From: Polaromonas sp. OV174
GTDB lineage: Bacteria; Pseudomonadota; Gammaproteobacteria; Burkholderiales; Burkholderiaceae_C
Length of the DNA stretch: 64,000 nt
Assembly (NCBI RefSeq): GCF_900112285.1
Contig: NZ_FOKZ01000019.1
Span: 1 to 64,000, forward strand
Direction: 5' to 3'
Part shown: in pieces, positions 6,673 to 14,908 of the stretch
How the letters are laid out: the number at the start of each line of letters is the position of its first letter
Numbering within the stretch: the first letter of the stretch is position 1
The notes under the pieces: model-generated
Told to the model about the DNA's origin: nothing
The model's database searches: none
The model's input: the letters and a program-made list of their open reading frames with translations, nothing else
Position numbers and translations under genes: made by a program

Positions 6673-7665
6673 TCAGGGCGTATCGGACGCGTCAGGATCG
6701 GCAGACTCGGCGTGGCGCGGCTTGACTGGCCGGGGAATCTTTTTGAACTTGATCAGGCGGTTGGTTTCTATCTTGTCTTTTTTCACCTGGCGCTCGGCAT
6801 CGAGCTTTTGCCCGGCGGCCAGCCAGCCGGCGAACTCGTCCGGCGTTTCCAGTGTGACGCGGCCCAGTGTGGCGGAGCGGAATTCGTAAATCACGATTTC
6901 AGCGGCCTTTTGCAAATTGACGCGCCCCTTGGCCAGCACCGCGCCGCGCTTGCGGCCGATTTCTTCCAGCAGCTGTTCGTCGGTGATGCCGGGCGTGACC
7001 TTGACCTTGTAGCGTGCCTCCAGCGCGGCCGGGTAGTTCTTGATCAGGTAATCGAGCAGCTCCAGCGCAACCTCTTCTTCCTCGAAGGCATTGCGGCCAA
7101 TGGCGCCGCTGGCGGCCAGGTTGTAGCCGCTCTTGGCCACGATGATGCGCGGCCAAAGCATGCCTGGCGTGTCCCAGAGGTAAAAGCCGTCGGCCAGCAC
7201 CAGACGCTGCTCGACCTTGGTGATGCCAGCCTCGTCGCCGGTCTTGGTGGCGCGCTTGCCGGTCAAGGTGTTGATGAGCGTGGACTTGCCGACGTTGGGA
7301 ATGCCGCAGATCAGCACGCGCATGGGCTTGACCATGCTGCCGCGTGTCGGCGCCAGCGCGTGGCAGGCATCGATCAGGCGGCGCGCGGGCGTGGTGGCGC
7401 TGGCGTCCAACTCGATCGCGCGGGTGGCAGGCAGGCTGTTGTAGTGGTCCAGCCAGAGCGCGGTGCGCGCCGGGTCGGCCAGGTCCTGCTTGTTGAGGAC
7501 CTTGAGCGCGGGCTTGCCGCTGGTCAACTCGGCCAGCATGGGGTTGGCGCTGGAGCCGGGCAGGCGGGCGTCCAGCAGCTCGATCACCACATCAATTTCC
7601 TTGATGCGCTCGCTGATGGCTTTTTTGGTCAGATGCATGTGACCGGGAAACCATTGGATGGCCAT
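6673..7665 (-). CDS. ylqF: YlqF/RbgA-type ribosome biogenesis GTPase
   Basis: A 330-residue circularly permuted GTPase. The G4 motif NKQD (residues 58-61) precedes the P-loop GIPNVGKS (121-128). A switch Thr lies in DEAGITK, followed by G3 DTPG (165-168). The conserved N-terminus AIQWFPGHMHLTKKAI justifies the start at 7665 rather than an upstream one. RbgA acts late in 50S subunit assembly in Bacillus; the proteobacterial homologue presumably binds the large subunit too. The basic C-terminal tail (KKIPRPVKPRHAES) may contact RNA. The gene is monocistronic, with AATAGC and DnaA-box repeats behind it. Confidence 0.92.
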   Translation of the reverse strand: MAIQWFPGHMHLTKKAISERIKEIDVVIELLDARLPGSSANPMLAELTSGKPALKVLNKQDLADPARTALWLDHYNSLPATRAIELDASATTPARRLIDACHALAPTRGSMVKPMRVLICGIPNVGKSTLINTLTGKRATKTGDEAGITKVEQRLVLADGFYLWDTPGMLWPRIIVAKSGYNLAASGAIGRNAFEEEEVALELLDYLIKNYPAALEARYKVKVTPGITDEQLLEEIGRKRGAVLAKGRVNLQKAAEIVIYEFRSATLGRVTLETPDEFAGWLAAGQKLDAERQVKKDKIETNRLIKFKKIPRPVKPRHAESADPDASDTP

Positions 7666-7880
7666 CGGGAGGTTCTTTCTTGTTCGGGGAGGGAAAAGCA
7701 GGGTAAGCGGAATAAGCGGCCGGAGATGTTTGGCGTCCACGGCCCATCAGCTAGTCCCGATTATCGACGGCCCGCCAGGGTCTGCGCAAAACCCCACGCC
7801 GGCCAGGCCGGGTGATTGGGGGAGAATCGGGGAAACACCCGTTCGCCCATTGCGCCACAGCCCTCACCTACTCCCCGCTC

Positions 7881-8159
7881 ATGTCACTGCCCAAGCCCCC
7901 CAAACGCCGCCCCAGCAAGGCCATTTACAGCACCCCTGCTGACACGGCCCAGCGCAAAGCCAACAACGAATTGCTGCTCAAAGGCATTTTGTGCAGCCTC
8001 ATAGGCCTGGGCGTGCTGATCTCGCCCTACTTCATCACCTCGCCCGGCATGCAGGGTATCGTGGCCAACGCATCGCTGGTGGGCTGGTTTGCGCTGGTGC
8101 TGGGCCTGGCCTTTATCGGCGTCTACGCGCGCCGACGCATGACCAGCAACAAACCCTGA
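7881..8159 (+). CDS. Small two-helix membrane protein
   Basis: A 92-residue protein. A basic, proline-rich N-terminus (about 35 residues) is followed by two hydrophobic segments: LLLKGILCSLIGLGVLISPYF near residues 33-53, and SLVGWFALVLGLAFIGVYA near 68-86. It ends in RRR. The topology is probably both ends in the cytoplasm. It is five bases upstream of the next gene, which in turn overlaps panE, so the three are likely co-transcribed. Comparable small proteins occur in related genomes but I know no function. Confidence 0.75.
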   Translation: MSLPKPPKRRPSKAIYSTPADTAQRKANNELLLKGILCSLIGLGVLISPYFITSPGMQGIVANASLVGWFALVLGLAFIGVYARRRMTSNKP

Positions 8160-8164
8160 AAACC

Positions 8165-8386
8165 ATGCAGGACGGCAGCACCGCCGGGCTGGTTGATCGC
8201 GACACCGCGCAGGCCCTGTTCCTTACCCTGCAGCAACGCGCCCTGGCCGCCGGCATCAGCCTGCGCGCGCCGCCGCCCGAACCCACCAGTTGCTGCGGGC
8301 GCGGCTGCAATGGCTGCGTCTGGGAGGGCTATTACGGCGCGGTGGACTACTGGCGGGAAGAAGCTCTGCTTCAATTAAGCCCATGA
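8165..8386 (+). CDS. Oxidoreductase-like domain protein (small Cys-rich)
   Basis: A 73-residue protein. The second half matches the short 'oxidoreductase-like' domain: PPPEPTSCCGRGCNGCVW at residues 36-53, with Cys43, Cys44, Cys48 and Cys51 as likely metal or redox ligands, then GYYGAVDYWRE. In eukaryotes the domain is found in mitochondrial oxidoreductase-like proteins; in bacteria it stands alone and its role is not established. The gene overlaps panE by ATGA at 8383-8386, which suggests translational coupling. Confidence 0.82.
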   Translation: MQDGSTAGLVDRDTAQALFLTLQQRALAAGISLRAPPPEPTSCCGRGCNGCVWEGYYGAVDYWREEALLQLSP

Positions 8387-9345
8387 GTTTGCGAATTCTG
8401 GTCATAGGCGCGGGCGCGATTGGCGGCTATGTGGGCGGACTGCTGGCCCGGGCCGGCCACGAGGTTACTTTTGGCGTGCGTGGCAGCGCCCTGCAGGCCA
8501 TTACCAACAACGGCATACAGCTACTGGGGCCGCGCGGCGACTGGCGCATCACGAATGTCATGGCGACGGATGCGGCCGCCTTCGAGCGCGGTGAACAGGC
8601 GATGCCCGAGCTGGTGCTGTCTTGCGTGAAGCTGTATGACGCTGAGAGTTCCGCGCAGCAATGGCGCAGCGCGCTGGAAGCGGCCGGCGCCGTGATCAGC
8701 CTGCAGAACGGCATTGACGGCGTGCAGCGCATCAGGCGCGGCGCACCGGGCGCCAGGGTCTATGGCGGCCTGGCCTATATTGCCGGCCGGCTGGAGGCGC
8801 CGGGGGTCGTTCGCTACCTGTCCGACATGTCGTCCATCACCTTTGGCGGGGATGACGCCGCCACCCATCCGCTGCTGCAGGCCTTTGCCGCATCGATCAA
8901 CGCCACCAGCGGCGCCGACGCGCTGCAAGCGCACCTGGTGCAAGACATAGGCAGCGCGCAATGGGCCAAATTCACGGTGCTGGCCACCAATGCCGCCCTG
9001 ACCTGCCTGACGCGCCAGCCGGCCGGCGTGGTTTACCACGATGCGGACTTGCTGGCGCTGGCCCAGGCCTCGATCGCGGAAGTGATGGCCGTGGGCCGGG
9101 CCGAAGGCGCGGTGTTTGTACCCACGCAGGCGCAAGACACGCTGGCGATTTTGCAGGGCTTCCCGGCGGAACTGTATGCCTCCATGCACCACGACCTGAT
9201 GGCCGGACGGCCGCTGGAACTGGACGGCATCAGCGGACTGGTAGCGCGACTGGGGCGCCAGCACGCCATCGCCACGCCCTTTCACAGCATGGCTTATGCC
9301 TGCCTCAAGCCCTACCTGCAAGGTGGCCTGGCCGGGAAAATCTAG
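8383..9345 (+). CDS. panE: 2-dehydropantoate 2-reductase (ketopantoate reductase)
   Basis: A 320-residue protein of the ApbA/PanE family. The N-terminal NADPH-binding loop is VIGAGAIGGYVGG (residues 7-19). The substrate domain contains the conserved Lys196 in AKFTVLATNAALTCL and the acidic PLELDGISG near the C-terminus. The reaction is the NADPH-dependent reduction of ketopantoate to pantoate in coenzyme A synthesis. Many paralogues act on other 2-oxo acids, so the exact substrate is an inference. The start overlaps the upstream gene's stop. The 3' end overlaps gshA by three to four bases, tail to tail. Confidence 0.88.
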   Translation: MSLRILVIGAGAIGGYVGGLLARAGHEVTFGVRGSALQAITNNGIQLLGPRGDWRITNVMATDAAAFERGEQAMPELVLSCVKLYDAESSAQQWRSALEAAGAVISLQNGIDGVQRIRRGAPGARVYGGLAYIAGRLEAPGVVRYLSDMSSITFGGDDAATHPLLQAFAASINATSGADALQAHLVQDIGSAQWAKFTVLATNAALTCLTRQPAGVVYHDADLLALAQASIAEVMAVGRAEGAVFVPTQAQDTLAILQGFPAELYASMHHDLMAGRPLELDGISGLVARLGRQHAIATPFHSMAYACLKPYLQGGLAGKI

Positions 9346-10895
9346 CCCAGGCCCAGTCGCGCGGCCGACACATACTGCTCGCGGTAGCTCTCGAACGGCA
9401 GGCTATCGGCCGCCTCGATTTGCTTTTGCGCCTGCACGGACTGCTGCGTCAGCGCGGCATAGTGCGCCTGCTGCTCGGCCGTAAACGGCAATGCCAGCAA
9501 GCTGGCCTTGGTCTGGGTCGACTGCGCGCGAACAAAGCGGTTGAAGGAGTTGTTGAAATCCTGGGCCATGACCGCCAGCACACGCGCCGAGGGCGTGGTG
9601 TCCGGCTGGGCCAGGCGAGTCTGCGCGCCCTGCAGCGCATCGCGGTAGTCGCTGCCGCCCTGGGCGGCGTCCAGTGCGGCGGCAATCGGCGCGCAGGCGG
9701 CCAGCACCTCGGCACCCCATTCGCTCAGCCCCACCTCGGCACCGGCGCGCTTGAGCTTGAGGCCGGGTTCGCGGCCGCGCGCGGCGGTCTGGTGCTGGTT
9801 GTGCTTGAGCTCGGCAATTTCTTCCGGCGTATCTGGCGGGCTATCGGCCAGCAGGCAGTGCAGCAAAAACACATCGAGGAAGCGCATGGTTTGCGCGTTG
9901 ATACCTATGGTCTCGAAGGGGTCCAGGTCCATCAGGCGAACTTCGATGTACTCCACCCCGCGCTCGCGCAGCGCGTGCAGCGGACGCTCGCCGGACTTGA
10001 TCACGCGCTTGGGCCGTATCGTGCCGTAGAACTCGTTTTCAATCTGCAGCAAGGTGGTGGCCAGCTGGTTGTAGTCGCCGCCCGGGTTGCGTATGCCCAC
10101 CGCTTCGTAAGCCGGATAGGGCCGGGTCAGTGCGTCCTGCAAAGAGGCGCCATAGCCCTCCAGGCTGTTATAGCTGACCGCCAGCGAGGCCTGCGCATCG
10201 CTCTGGTAACCCAAGCGACCCATGCGCAGCGAGGTGCCGTAGGGCATGTATTTGGTGTGTTCGTTCAGCGCCTGCAGCTCATGCTGGCGGCCAGCCACAA
10301 AACTGGAACAAACGGCGGGCGAGGCGCCAAACAGATAGAGCAGCAAAAAGGCGTGGCGGCGGAAATTGCGGATCAGCGCAAAGTATTGCTCGCTCGTGAC
10401 ATCGGGCAGCGACCAGTTGTAGTGAATACCAGAGATGGTCTGCATGCGCCTGCCATAGCGGTGGGACAGGCCCATGCGGTAAACGCTCTTGGCGCGACCA
10501 ACATTGGAGGAGCCAAAGCGGGCGATGGGAATGGTTTCGTCGGTCGGCAAATCGCAGGGCATGCTGGAGACCCACAGCATTTCGTCGCCCATGTCCTGCA
10601 TGCTGCGATAGGTGAACTGGTGCAACTGGGTCAGCTCTTGCAGCGCGACTTCGGGGTCTTGATGCGCGCCCGTGACCAGCTCCACCTGCGATTCGCTGAA
10701 ATCGGTGGTGATGCTGGGGTGCGTCAGGGCCGAACCCAGCGCCGCCGGGTGCGGCGTCAGCGCCAGGCCACCGCTGGGCTGGGCGCGCAGGCTTTCCTTT
10801 TCAATGCCGCGACGCATGCCTTTGAGCCTGGCCGGGGTGAGCGCTTTCAGGCGATCCTGCAAAAGCGCGCCCGTAGGCGTCTGCAATGAAGTCAT
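9342..10895 (-). CDS. gshA: Glutamate-cysteine ligase
   Basis: A 517-residue protein, the length of the gamma-proteobacterial GshA type. Recognisable stretches are RRGIEKESLR near residue 28, HPSITTDFSESQVEL, PCDLPTDETIPIARFGSSN, YRMGLSHRYGRRMQTISG and EVRLMDLDPFE. The enzyme joins glutamate and cysteine with ATP, the first and rate-limiting step of glutathione synthesis in the cytoplasm. No gshB is in the window. It is transcribed alone; its terminus meets panE with no room for a separate terminator. Confidence 0.95.
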   Translation of the reverse strand: MTSLQTPTGALLQDRLKALTPARLKGMRRGIEKESLRAQPSGGLALTPHPAALGSALTHPSITTDFSESQVELVTGAHQDPEVALQELTQLHQFTYRSMQDMGDEMLWVSSMPCDLPTDETIPIARFGSSNVGRAKSVYRMGLSHRYGRRMQTISGIHYNWSLPDVTSEQYFALIRNFRRHAFLLLYLFGASPAVCSSFVAGRQHELQALNEHTKYMPYGTSLRMGRLGYQSDAQASLAVSYNSLEGYGASLQDALTRPYPAYEAVGIRNPGGDYNQLATTLLQIENEFYGTIRPKRVIKSGERPLHALRERGVEYIEVRLMDLDPFETIGINAQTMRFLDVFLLHCLLADSPPDTPEEIAELKHNQHQTAARGREPGLKLKRAGAEVGLSEWGAEVLAACAPIAAALDAAQGGSDYRDALQGAQTRLAQPDTTPSARVLAVMAQDFNNSFNRFVRAQSTQTKASLLALPFTAEQQAHYAALTQQSVQAQKQIEAADSLPFESYREQYVSAARLGLG

Positions 10896-11175
10896 ATCAA
10901 TATTCCTCTGATTCTTGGATTGGCGTGGAAGTTATCACAGGCCGGCGCTTCACGCTGCCGCCGGGCTGCTTGCCTGCACGGCCAGGTGGCTGCGCCGAGC
11001 GCTGCCAGCAAGATCACGCGTTTTCAGGCATAAATTCCCCTTTTACCGCCCTGCTGCGGACAGCAAACCACGCATGACAGCCATGTTATAGAAACTTTGC
11101 CGGCTTGCCTGGGCCGCTTTGGCAGCGCAGCAGTACCCAAAAACCAGGTCGGCACACAGTGATAGGCTCACCCGC

Positions 11176-12429
11176 ATGACACCCGCAAGCGCTTCCCCTA
11201 CCTCACCCCGGCTCGCCGATTCACGCTATGCCGTGATGCGCCTGATGATCACCCTGGCCCTGATGACCGTCGGCGCCAGCGGCATGTATGGCGTGGCCGT
11301 GGTCTTGCCCGCCGTGCAGGCCGAATTTGGCGTGGCGCGGGCCGATGCTTCGCTGCCTTACACCGCCATGATGATAGGTTTTGGCCTGGGCGGCATCCTG
11401 ATGGGCCGGCTGGCCGACCGCTTCGGCGTGATGCTGCCTCTGCTCATAGGGGCGATCGGCTTGGGCCTGGGTTATGTCCTAGCCGCCATGGCCAGCAGCA
11501 TCTGGATGTTCACCTTGGCCTATGGCCTGCTGATCGGCCTGCTGGGCAGCTCGGCCACGTTTGCGCCGCTGCTGGCCGACACCTCGATGTGGTTTGTGCG
11601 ACGACGCGGCATTGCGGTAGCCGTGTGCGCCAGCGGCAACTACATTGGCGGCGCCATCTGGCCGCCCATCGTGCAGCATTTTGTCGAGACCGTAGGCTGG
11701 CGCCAGACCTATCTCGGCCTCGGCCTCTTCAGCTTTGTCGCCATGGCCGCGCTGGCCCTGCTGATGCGCCCGCGCCCGCCGGCGGCCATGCTGGCTCCCG
11801 CCAATCCGCGCGTGGCGGCCAGGCCCAGCAGCCGGCCCTTTGGCCTGGCGCCCGGCCAGGCGCAAGCCCTGCTGTGCGTGGCCGGCGTGGCCTGCTGCGT
11901 GGCCATGGCCATGCCGCAGGTACACATCGTGTCCTACTGCACTGACCTGGGCTACGGCCCGGCGCGCGGTGCCGAAATGCTCTCGCTGATGCTGGCCTGC
12001 GGCGTGGTGAGCCGGCTGGTATCCGGCCTGATCTGCGACCGCATAGGCGGGCTGCGCACGCTGCTGCTGGGCTCGGTGCTGCAGGGCATTGCGCTGCTGC
12101 TGTTTCTGCCCTTCAAGGGCATGGTGTCGCTGTATGTGATTGCCGGGCTGTTCGGCTTGTTCCAGGGCGGCATCGTGCCGGCATACGCCATCATCGTGCG
12201 CGAATATTTCCTACCTGCCGAAGCCGGCGCGCGCGTCGGCACGGTGATCATGGCAACCATGCTGGGCATGGCGCTGGGCGGCTGGATGTCGGGCAAGGTG
12301 TTTGACCTGACCGGCTCCTACCAGGCCGCCTTTCTCAACGGCATCGCCTGGAATCTGCTCAACCTCAGCATCGCCATGTTCCTGTTCTACCGCCTGTCCC
12401 AGCGCGGCCCACAGGCGGTGACAGCCTGA
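11176..12429 (+). CDS. Major facilitator superfamily transporter
   Basis: A 417-residue protein with twelve hydrophobic segments. The MFS loop 2-3 signature appears as GILMGRLADRFGVMLPL near residue 76, and a related loop in the second half as LICDRIGGLRTLLLGS. The general fold and the second-half YAIIVREYFLPAEAGARVG resemble monocarboxylate/oxalate-formate antiporter-like carriers, which is family inference only. The start at 11176 is preferred to an upstream ATG at 11119, since the longer N-terminus is polar and has no homologous look. No neighbouring enzyme points to a substrate. Confidence 0.85.
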   Translation: MTPASASPTSPRLADSRYAVMRLMITLALMTVGASGMYGVAVVLPAVQAEFGVARADASLPYTAMMIGFGLGGILMGRLADRFGVMLPLLIGAIGLGLGYVLAAMASSIWMFTLAYGLLIGLLGSSATFAPLLADTSMWFVRRRGIAVAVCASGNYIGGAIWPPIVQHFVETVGWRQTYLGLGLFSFVAMAALALLMRPRPPAAMLAPANPRVAARPSSRPFGLAPGQAQALLCVAGVACCVAMAMPQVHIVSYCTDLGYGPARGAEMLSLMLACGVVSRLVSGLICDRIGGLRTLLLGSVLQGIALLLFLPFKGMVSLYVIAGLFGLFQGGIVPAYAIIVREYFLPAEAGARVGTVIMATMLGMALGGWMSGKVFDLTGSYQAAFLNGIAWNLLNLSIAMFLFYRLSQRGPQAVTA

Positions 12430-12487
12430 GTGCCGGCGCGCATCACCCAGGCGTTTCAACGCGCACAGCGATGAGCTCAGGCGATTG

Positions 12488-12550
12488 AATTACTATGCTT
12501 TCAATAGCTGCTAGCGCTTTATACACAAGGGCTAAAGCCATATTTTATCA
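12488..12550 (+). repeat. AATAGC-family dispersed repeat
   Basis: ACTATGCTTTCAATAGCTGC, TAGCGCTTTATACACAAG and GGCTAAAGCC occupy the 127-base gap between two convergent genes (MFS carrier and esterase). AATAGCTGCTAGCGC is the family core. It may serve as, or lie next to, a transcription terminator. Confidence 0.75.
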
Positions 12551-12556
12551 AGAAAA

Positions 12557-13219
12557 TCAGGCCAGAACACGCTGCAGCCAGCGCTCCAGATCGGCCACTT
12601 CCTGGGGGCAGACCGAATGCTCCATCGGGTACTCATGCCACTCCACCGGATAGCCCAGCGCGCTCAGCGCGTCGCGCGTGGCGCTGGCGCGCGGCAGGCT
12701 CACCACGCCATCGTGCGTGCCATGGGCCAGGAAAATCGGCAGGTCCTGATTGGCGGCGCTGCGCTCGACGGCGGTCTTGTCGGCCAGCGGCAAATAACCC
12801 GACAGGCCGGCCACACCGGCCAGGCGCTCGGGGTGGCGCAGGCCGATCATGAGGGCCATGGCGCAGCCCTGCGAAAAGCCAGCCACCACGATGCGGTGCG
12901 CCGCAATGCCGCGTGACTTTTCATGCGCGATCAGCGCCTCGATAGAGGCCTGCGACTGGCGCAGCCCGGACTCGTCCTGGCGGCTGACCAGGTCGGCGCC
13001 CAGGATGTCATACCAGGCCGGCATTTCGTAGCCGCCGTTGATGGTCACCGGCATGACTGGCGCATTGGGAAACAGATAGCGCACCGGCCCGACGCCAGAC
13101 AGATCGAGCTGCTCGGCAATCGGCAAGAAGTCACGCCCGTCGGCCCCCAGGCCGTGCATGATGATGATGGTGGCAACGGGGTTTTCGCCGGTCTGGGCTT
13201 CAAGAACTTCTAGGGACAT
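12557..13219 (-). CDS. Carboxylesterase/phospholipase, alpha/beta hydrolase
   Basis: A 220-residue alpha/beta hydrolase of the carboxylesterase-2 (acyl-protein thioesterase-like) family. It has IIIMHGLGADGRDF at the oxyanion loop and nucleophile motif GFSQGCAM. The acid is in LAHGTHDGVV and the histidine in YPMEHSVCPQEV. Length and motif order match Pseudomonas-type EstB-like esterases that hydrolyse short acyl esters and lysophospholipids. There is no signal peptide, so it is cytoplasmic. The ATG at 13219 is used since family proteins start just before the first beta strand. Confidence 0.88.
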   Translation of the reverse strand: MSLEVLEAQTGENPVATIIIMHGLGADGRDFLPIAEQLDLSGVGPVRYLFPNAPVMPVTINGGYEMPAWYDILGADLVSRQDESGLRQSQASIEALIAHEKSRGIAAHRIVVAGFSQGCAMALMIGLRHPERLAGVAGLSGYLPLADKTAVERSAANQDLPIFLAHGTHDGVVSLPRASATRDALSALGYPVEWHEYPMEHSVCPQEVADLERWLQRVLA

Positions 13220-13395
13220 GCGTAAGCGATTCAAAGAGTGGATGGATGGGATGAGGCGCTGCCGGAGCAGGTCCAAATTTTAGTCGTGCATGCCTCCCAA
13301 ACCCGACCACACAGATACACATTCAGAGTCAATTGCGGCATGATGGAGTGGCTGCATCTTTGCAGTTGTCGGAGCTGATCGGAGGAGGCGTCATC

Positions 13396-13863
13396 ATGCG
13401 CACTTATTCGTCGCACCTCTTGCATTTCTACCTTGTCCGCCTGGCCGGCCTGCTGGCTGCCGCGGCCTGCTTTCTGATGCTGCCGGCGCCAGGCAACGCG
13501 GCGACCCTCAGCCCGGCCGATGAAAAAAGCGTGCGCGCCGTGATTCAGGCCCAGCTCGCGGCCTTCGCCAAGGACGACGCGCACAAGGCGTTTTCCTACG
13601 TCGCCCCCAATGTGCGCGAGACCATGGGTTCGGCCGCGGTATTTCTCGCCGTGGTGCGCAGCGAATACCCCATGATTTACCGCCCTACCCTGGTGGCCTT
13701 TCTGAAGCCTGAGGCTAAACAAAATGTGGTGATACAGCGGGTGCAAATGCTGGACGCCAGCGGGGACGCCTGGCTGGCGATTTACAGCCTGCAACGAAGC
13801 AAGGGCAAGGTCTGGCGCATCACCGGTTGCGTGGTGGTGGAAAACAAGGGCCGCATGGCCTAG
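13396..13863 (+). CDS. DUF4864 secreted protein
   Basis: A 155-residue protein. GGAGGAG lies eight bases before the ATG at 13396. Residues 1-35 form a signal peptide ending GNAA. The mature part matches the DUF4864 pattern: VRAVIQAQLAAFAKDDAHKAFSYVAPNVRE, then MIYRPTLVAFLKPE and IYSLQRSKGKVWRITGC. The fold is probably NTF2/cystatin-like. It is periplasmic; the ligand or function is unknown. It is divergent from the esterase gene, sharing a 176-base promoter region. Confidence 0.85.
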   Translation: MRTYSSHLLHFYLVRLAGLLAAAACFLMLPAPGNAATLSPADEKSVRAVIQAQLAAFAKDDAHKAFSYVAPNVRETMGSAAVFLAVVRSEYPMIYRPTLVAFLKPEAKQNVVIQRVQMLDASGDAWLAIYSLQRSKGKVWRITGCVVVENKGRMA

Positions 13864-14051
13864 GCCTGCTTGGCATCAGCCCGTGCGAGTGCGTGTCGCT
13901 CGGGTCCGGATGGCGGCAAGGTGTTACTTTTTCCATCAAAGGTGTTTGTTTGAAACAAGGCTGCCGGACTACGCATCCGAACGGTGGCCCCACCTAAGAT
14001 CAAGGCCGCAAGAACTGCACTCCGCAGTTTTATCCATTCAAGGGTCATGCC

Positions 14052-14780
14052 ATGTTGATCAAAAAAACTATCGTCGCTTTGGGTGTCGCCAGTCTTGTCC
14101 TGCTGGGCAACGGCTTGGTTGGGGCGCAAACAGTTACGGCCACCACAACCAGCAGCCCGCAGGGTGACAAGCTGGCTGCCAGTTACGCCTCATTTGCTGG
14201 CTCGCCAGCCAATGCCAAGTCGCTGGTCGACGGCATGCGTACGGGTTCCAGCATCACGCTGGGGCCCAGCCTGACCGGTCCTAACGCGAGCGCACCGGCA
14301 GCGAGCTTTTCGCCCGCAACCAGCAAGATGGGCTATGGCAACATCAATACAGCTCTCTCGCTGGCCAAAACCGCCCTTGCCAAGGATGGCATTACCCAAC
14401 CCACGCCAGCGCAGCTTTCCACCGCCTTGAGCGGCATCTTGGGGCAAAGAAGCCAGGGCATGGGCTGGGGCAACATTGCCAAGAGCATGGGAGTCACGCT
14501 CGGTTCCGTTGTGAGCGCCTCCCACACCGACAAAAGCGGTAAAAAAGCCGATCACGCAGCAAAAGCTGACAACGTTGCAAATGCGGATCACGCCGGCAAA
14601 GGACTCGCTACCGGCAAGGATGCGGGCAGCCATGGAAAAGGCGGCAACGCCGGGGGCAACAGTGGCGGCAACGCCGGTGGTCACGGCGGCGGCAATGGTG
14701 GCGGTGGCGGTGGCGGTGGCGGTGGCGGTGGCGGCGGCGGTGGCGGTGGCGGCGGCGGTGGCGGCGGCGGTCACAAATAA
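14052..14780 (+). CDS. Secreted glycine-rich protein with poly-glycine tail
   Basis: A 242-residue protein with a signal peptide (residues 1-25, ending VGAQ). A Ser/Thr/Ala-rich region follows. Then comes a block GYGNINTALSLAKTALAK and GMGWGNIAKSMGVTLGSVVS (about residues 94-155), similar to short modules I recall from other Burkholderiales secreted proteins. A Lys/His/Asp-rich linker (KKADHAAKADNVANADHAGK) leads to a C-terminal run of about 27 consecutive glycines ending HK. The coding DNA of the tail is a GGCGGT/GGCGGC simple repeat and could change length by slippage in multiples of three. The role is unknown; surface or extracellular matrix is a guess. Confidence 0.8.
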   Translation: MLIKKTIVALGVASLVLLGNGLVGAQTVTATTTSSPQGDKLAASYASFAGSPANAKSLVDGMRTGSSITLGPSLTGPNASAPAASFSPATSKMGYGNINTALSLAKTALAKDGITQPTPAQLSTALSGILGQRSQGMGWGNIAKSMGVTLGSVVSASHTDKSGKKADHAAKADNVANADHAGKGLATGKDAGSHGKGGNAGGNSGGNAGGHGGGNGGGGGGGGGGGGGGGGGGGGGGGGGHK

Positions 14781-14843
14781 TTCACTCCTGGCCTTATGAG
14801 CGTGTTTGCGATCTAAGCACTCACCTCCTCATGCCCATAAACG

Positions 14844-14878
14844 AGCCGCCAGACTTGACTGTTCTGGTGGCTTTTTTT
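14844..14878 (+). terminator. Rho-independent terminator
   Basis: A ten-base-pair stem (AGCCGCCAGA with TCTGGTGGCT, one G-T pair) around a loop CTTGACTGT is followed by seven T residues. It ends the poly-glycine protein transcript. Confidence 0.9.
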
Positions 14879-14908
14879 CGCCCTGGTCAGCGCCTGGGCA
14901 GGGCTGAT

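Noticed and set aside
6712-7815. Long open frame on the strand opposite the YlqF-like gene
   Set aside because: It mirrors the real GTPase gene codon for codon. In GC-rich DNA the opposite frame stays open; the protein has no recognisable motif.
8961-10889. 642-codon open frame opposite gshA
   Set aside because: It is an antisense shadow of gshA. The gshA frame carries all family motifs; this one is low complexity (Gly, Gln, Arg, Val).
14700-14770. Tandem repeat array with possible regulatory role
   Set aside because: It is in frame and encodes the poly-glycine tail; no separate function is needed.
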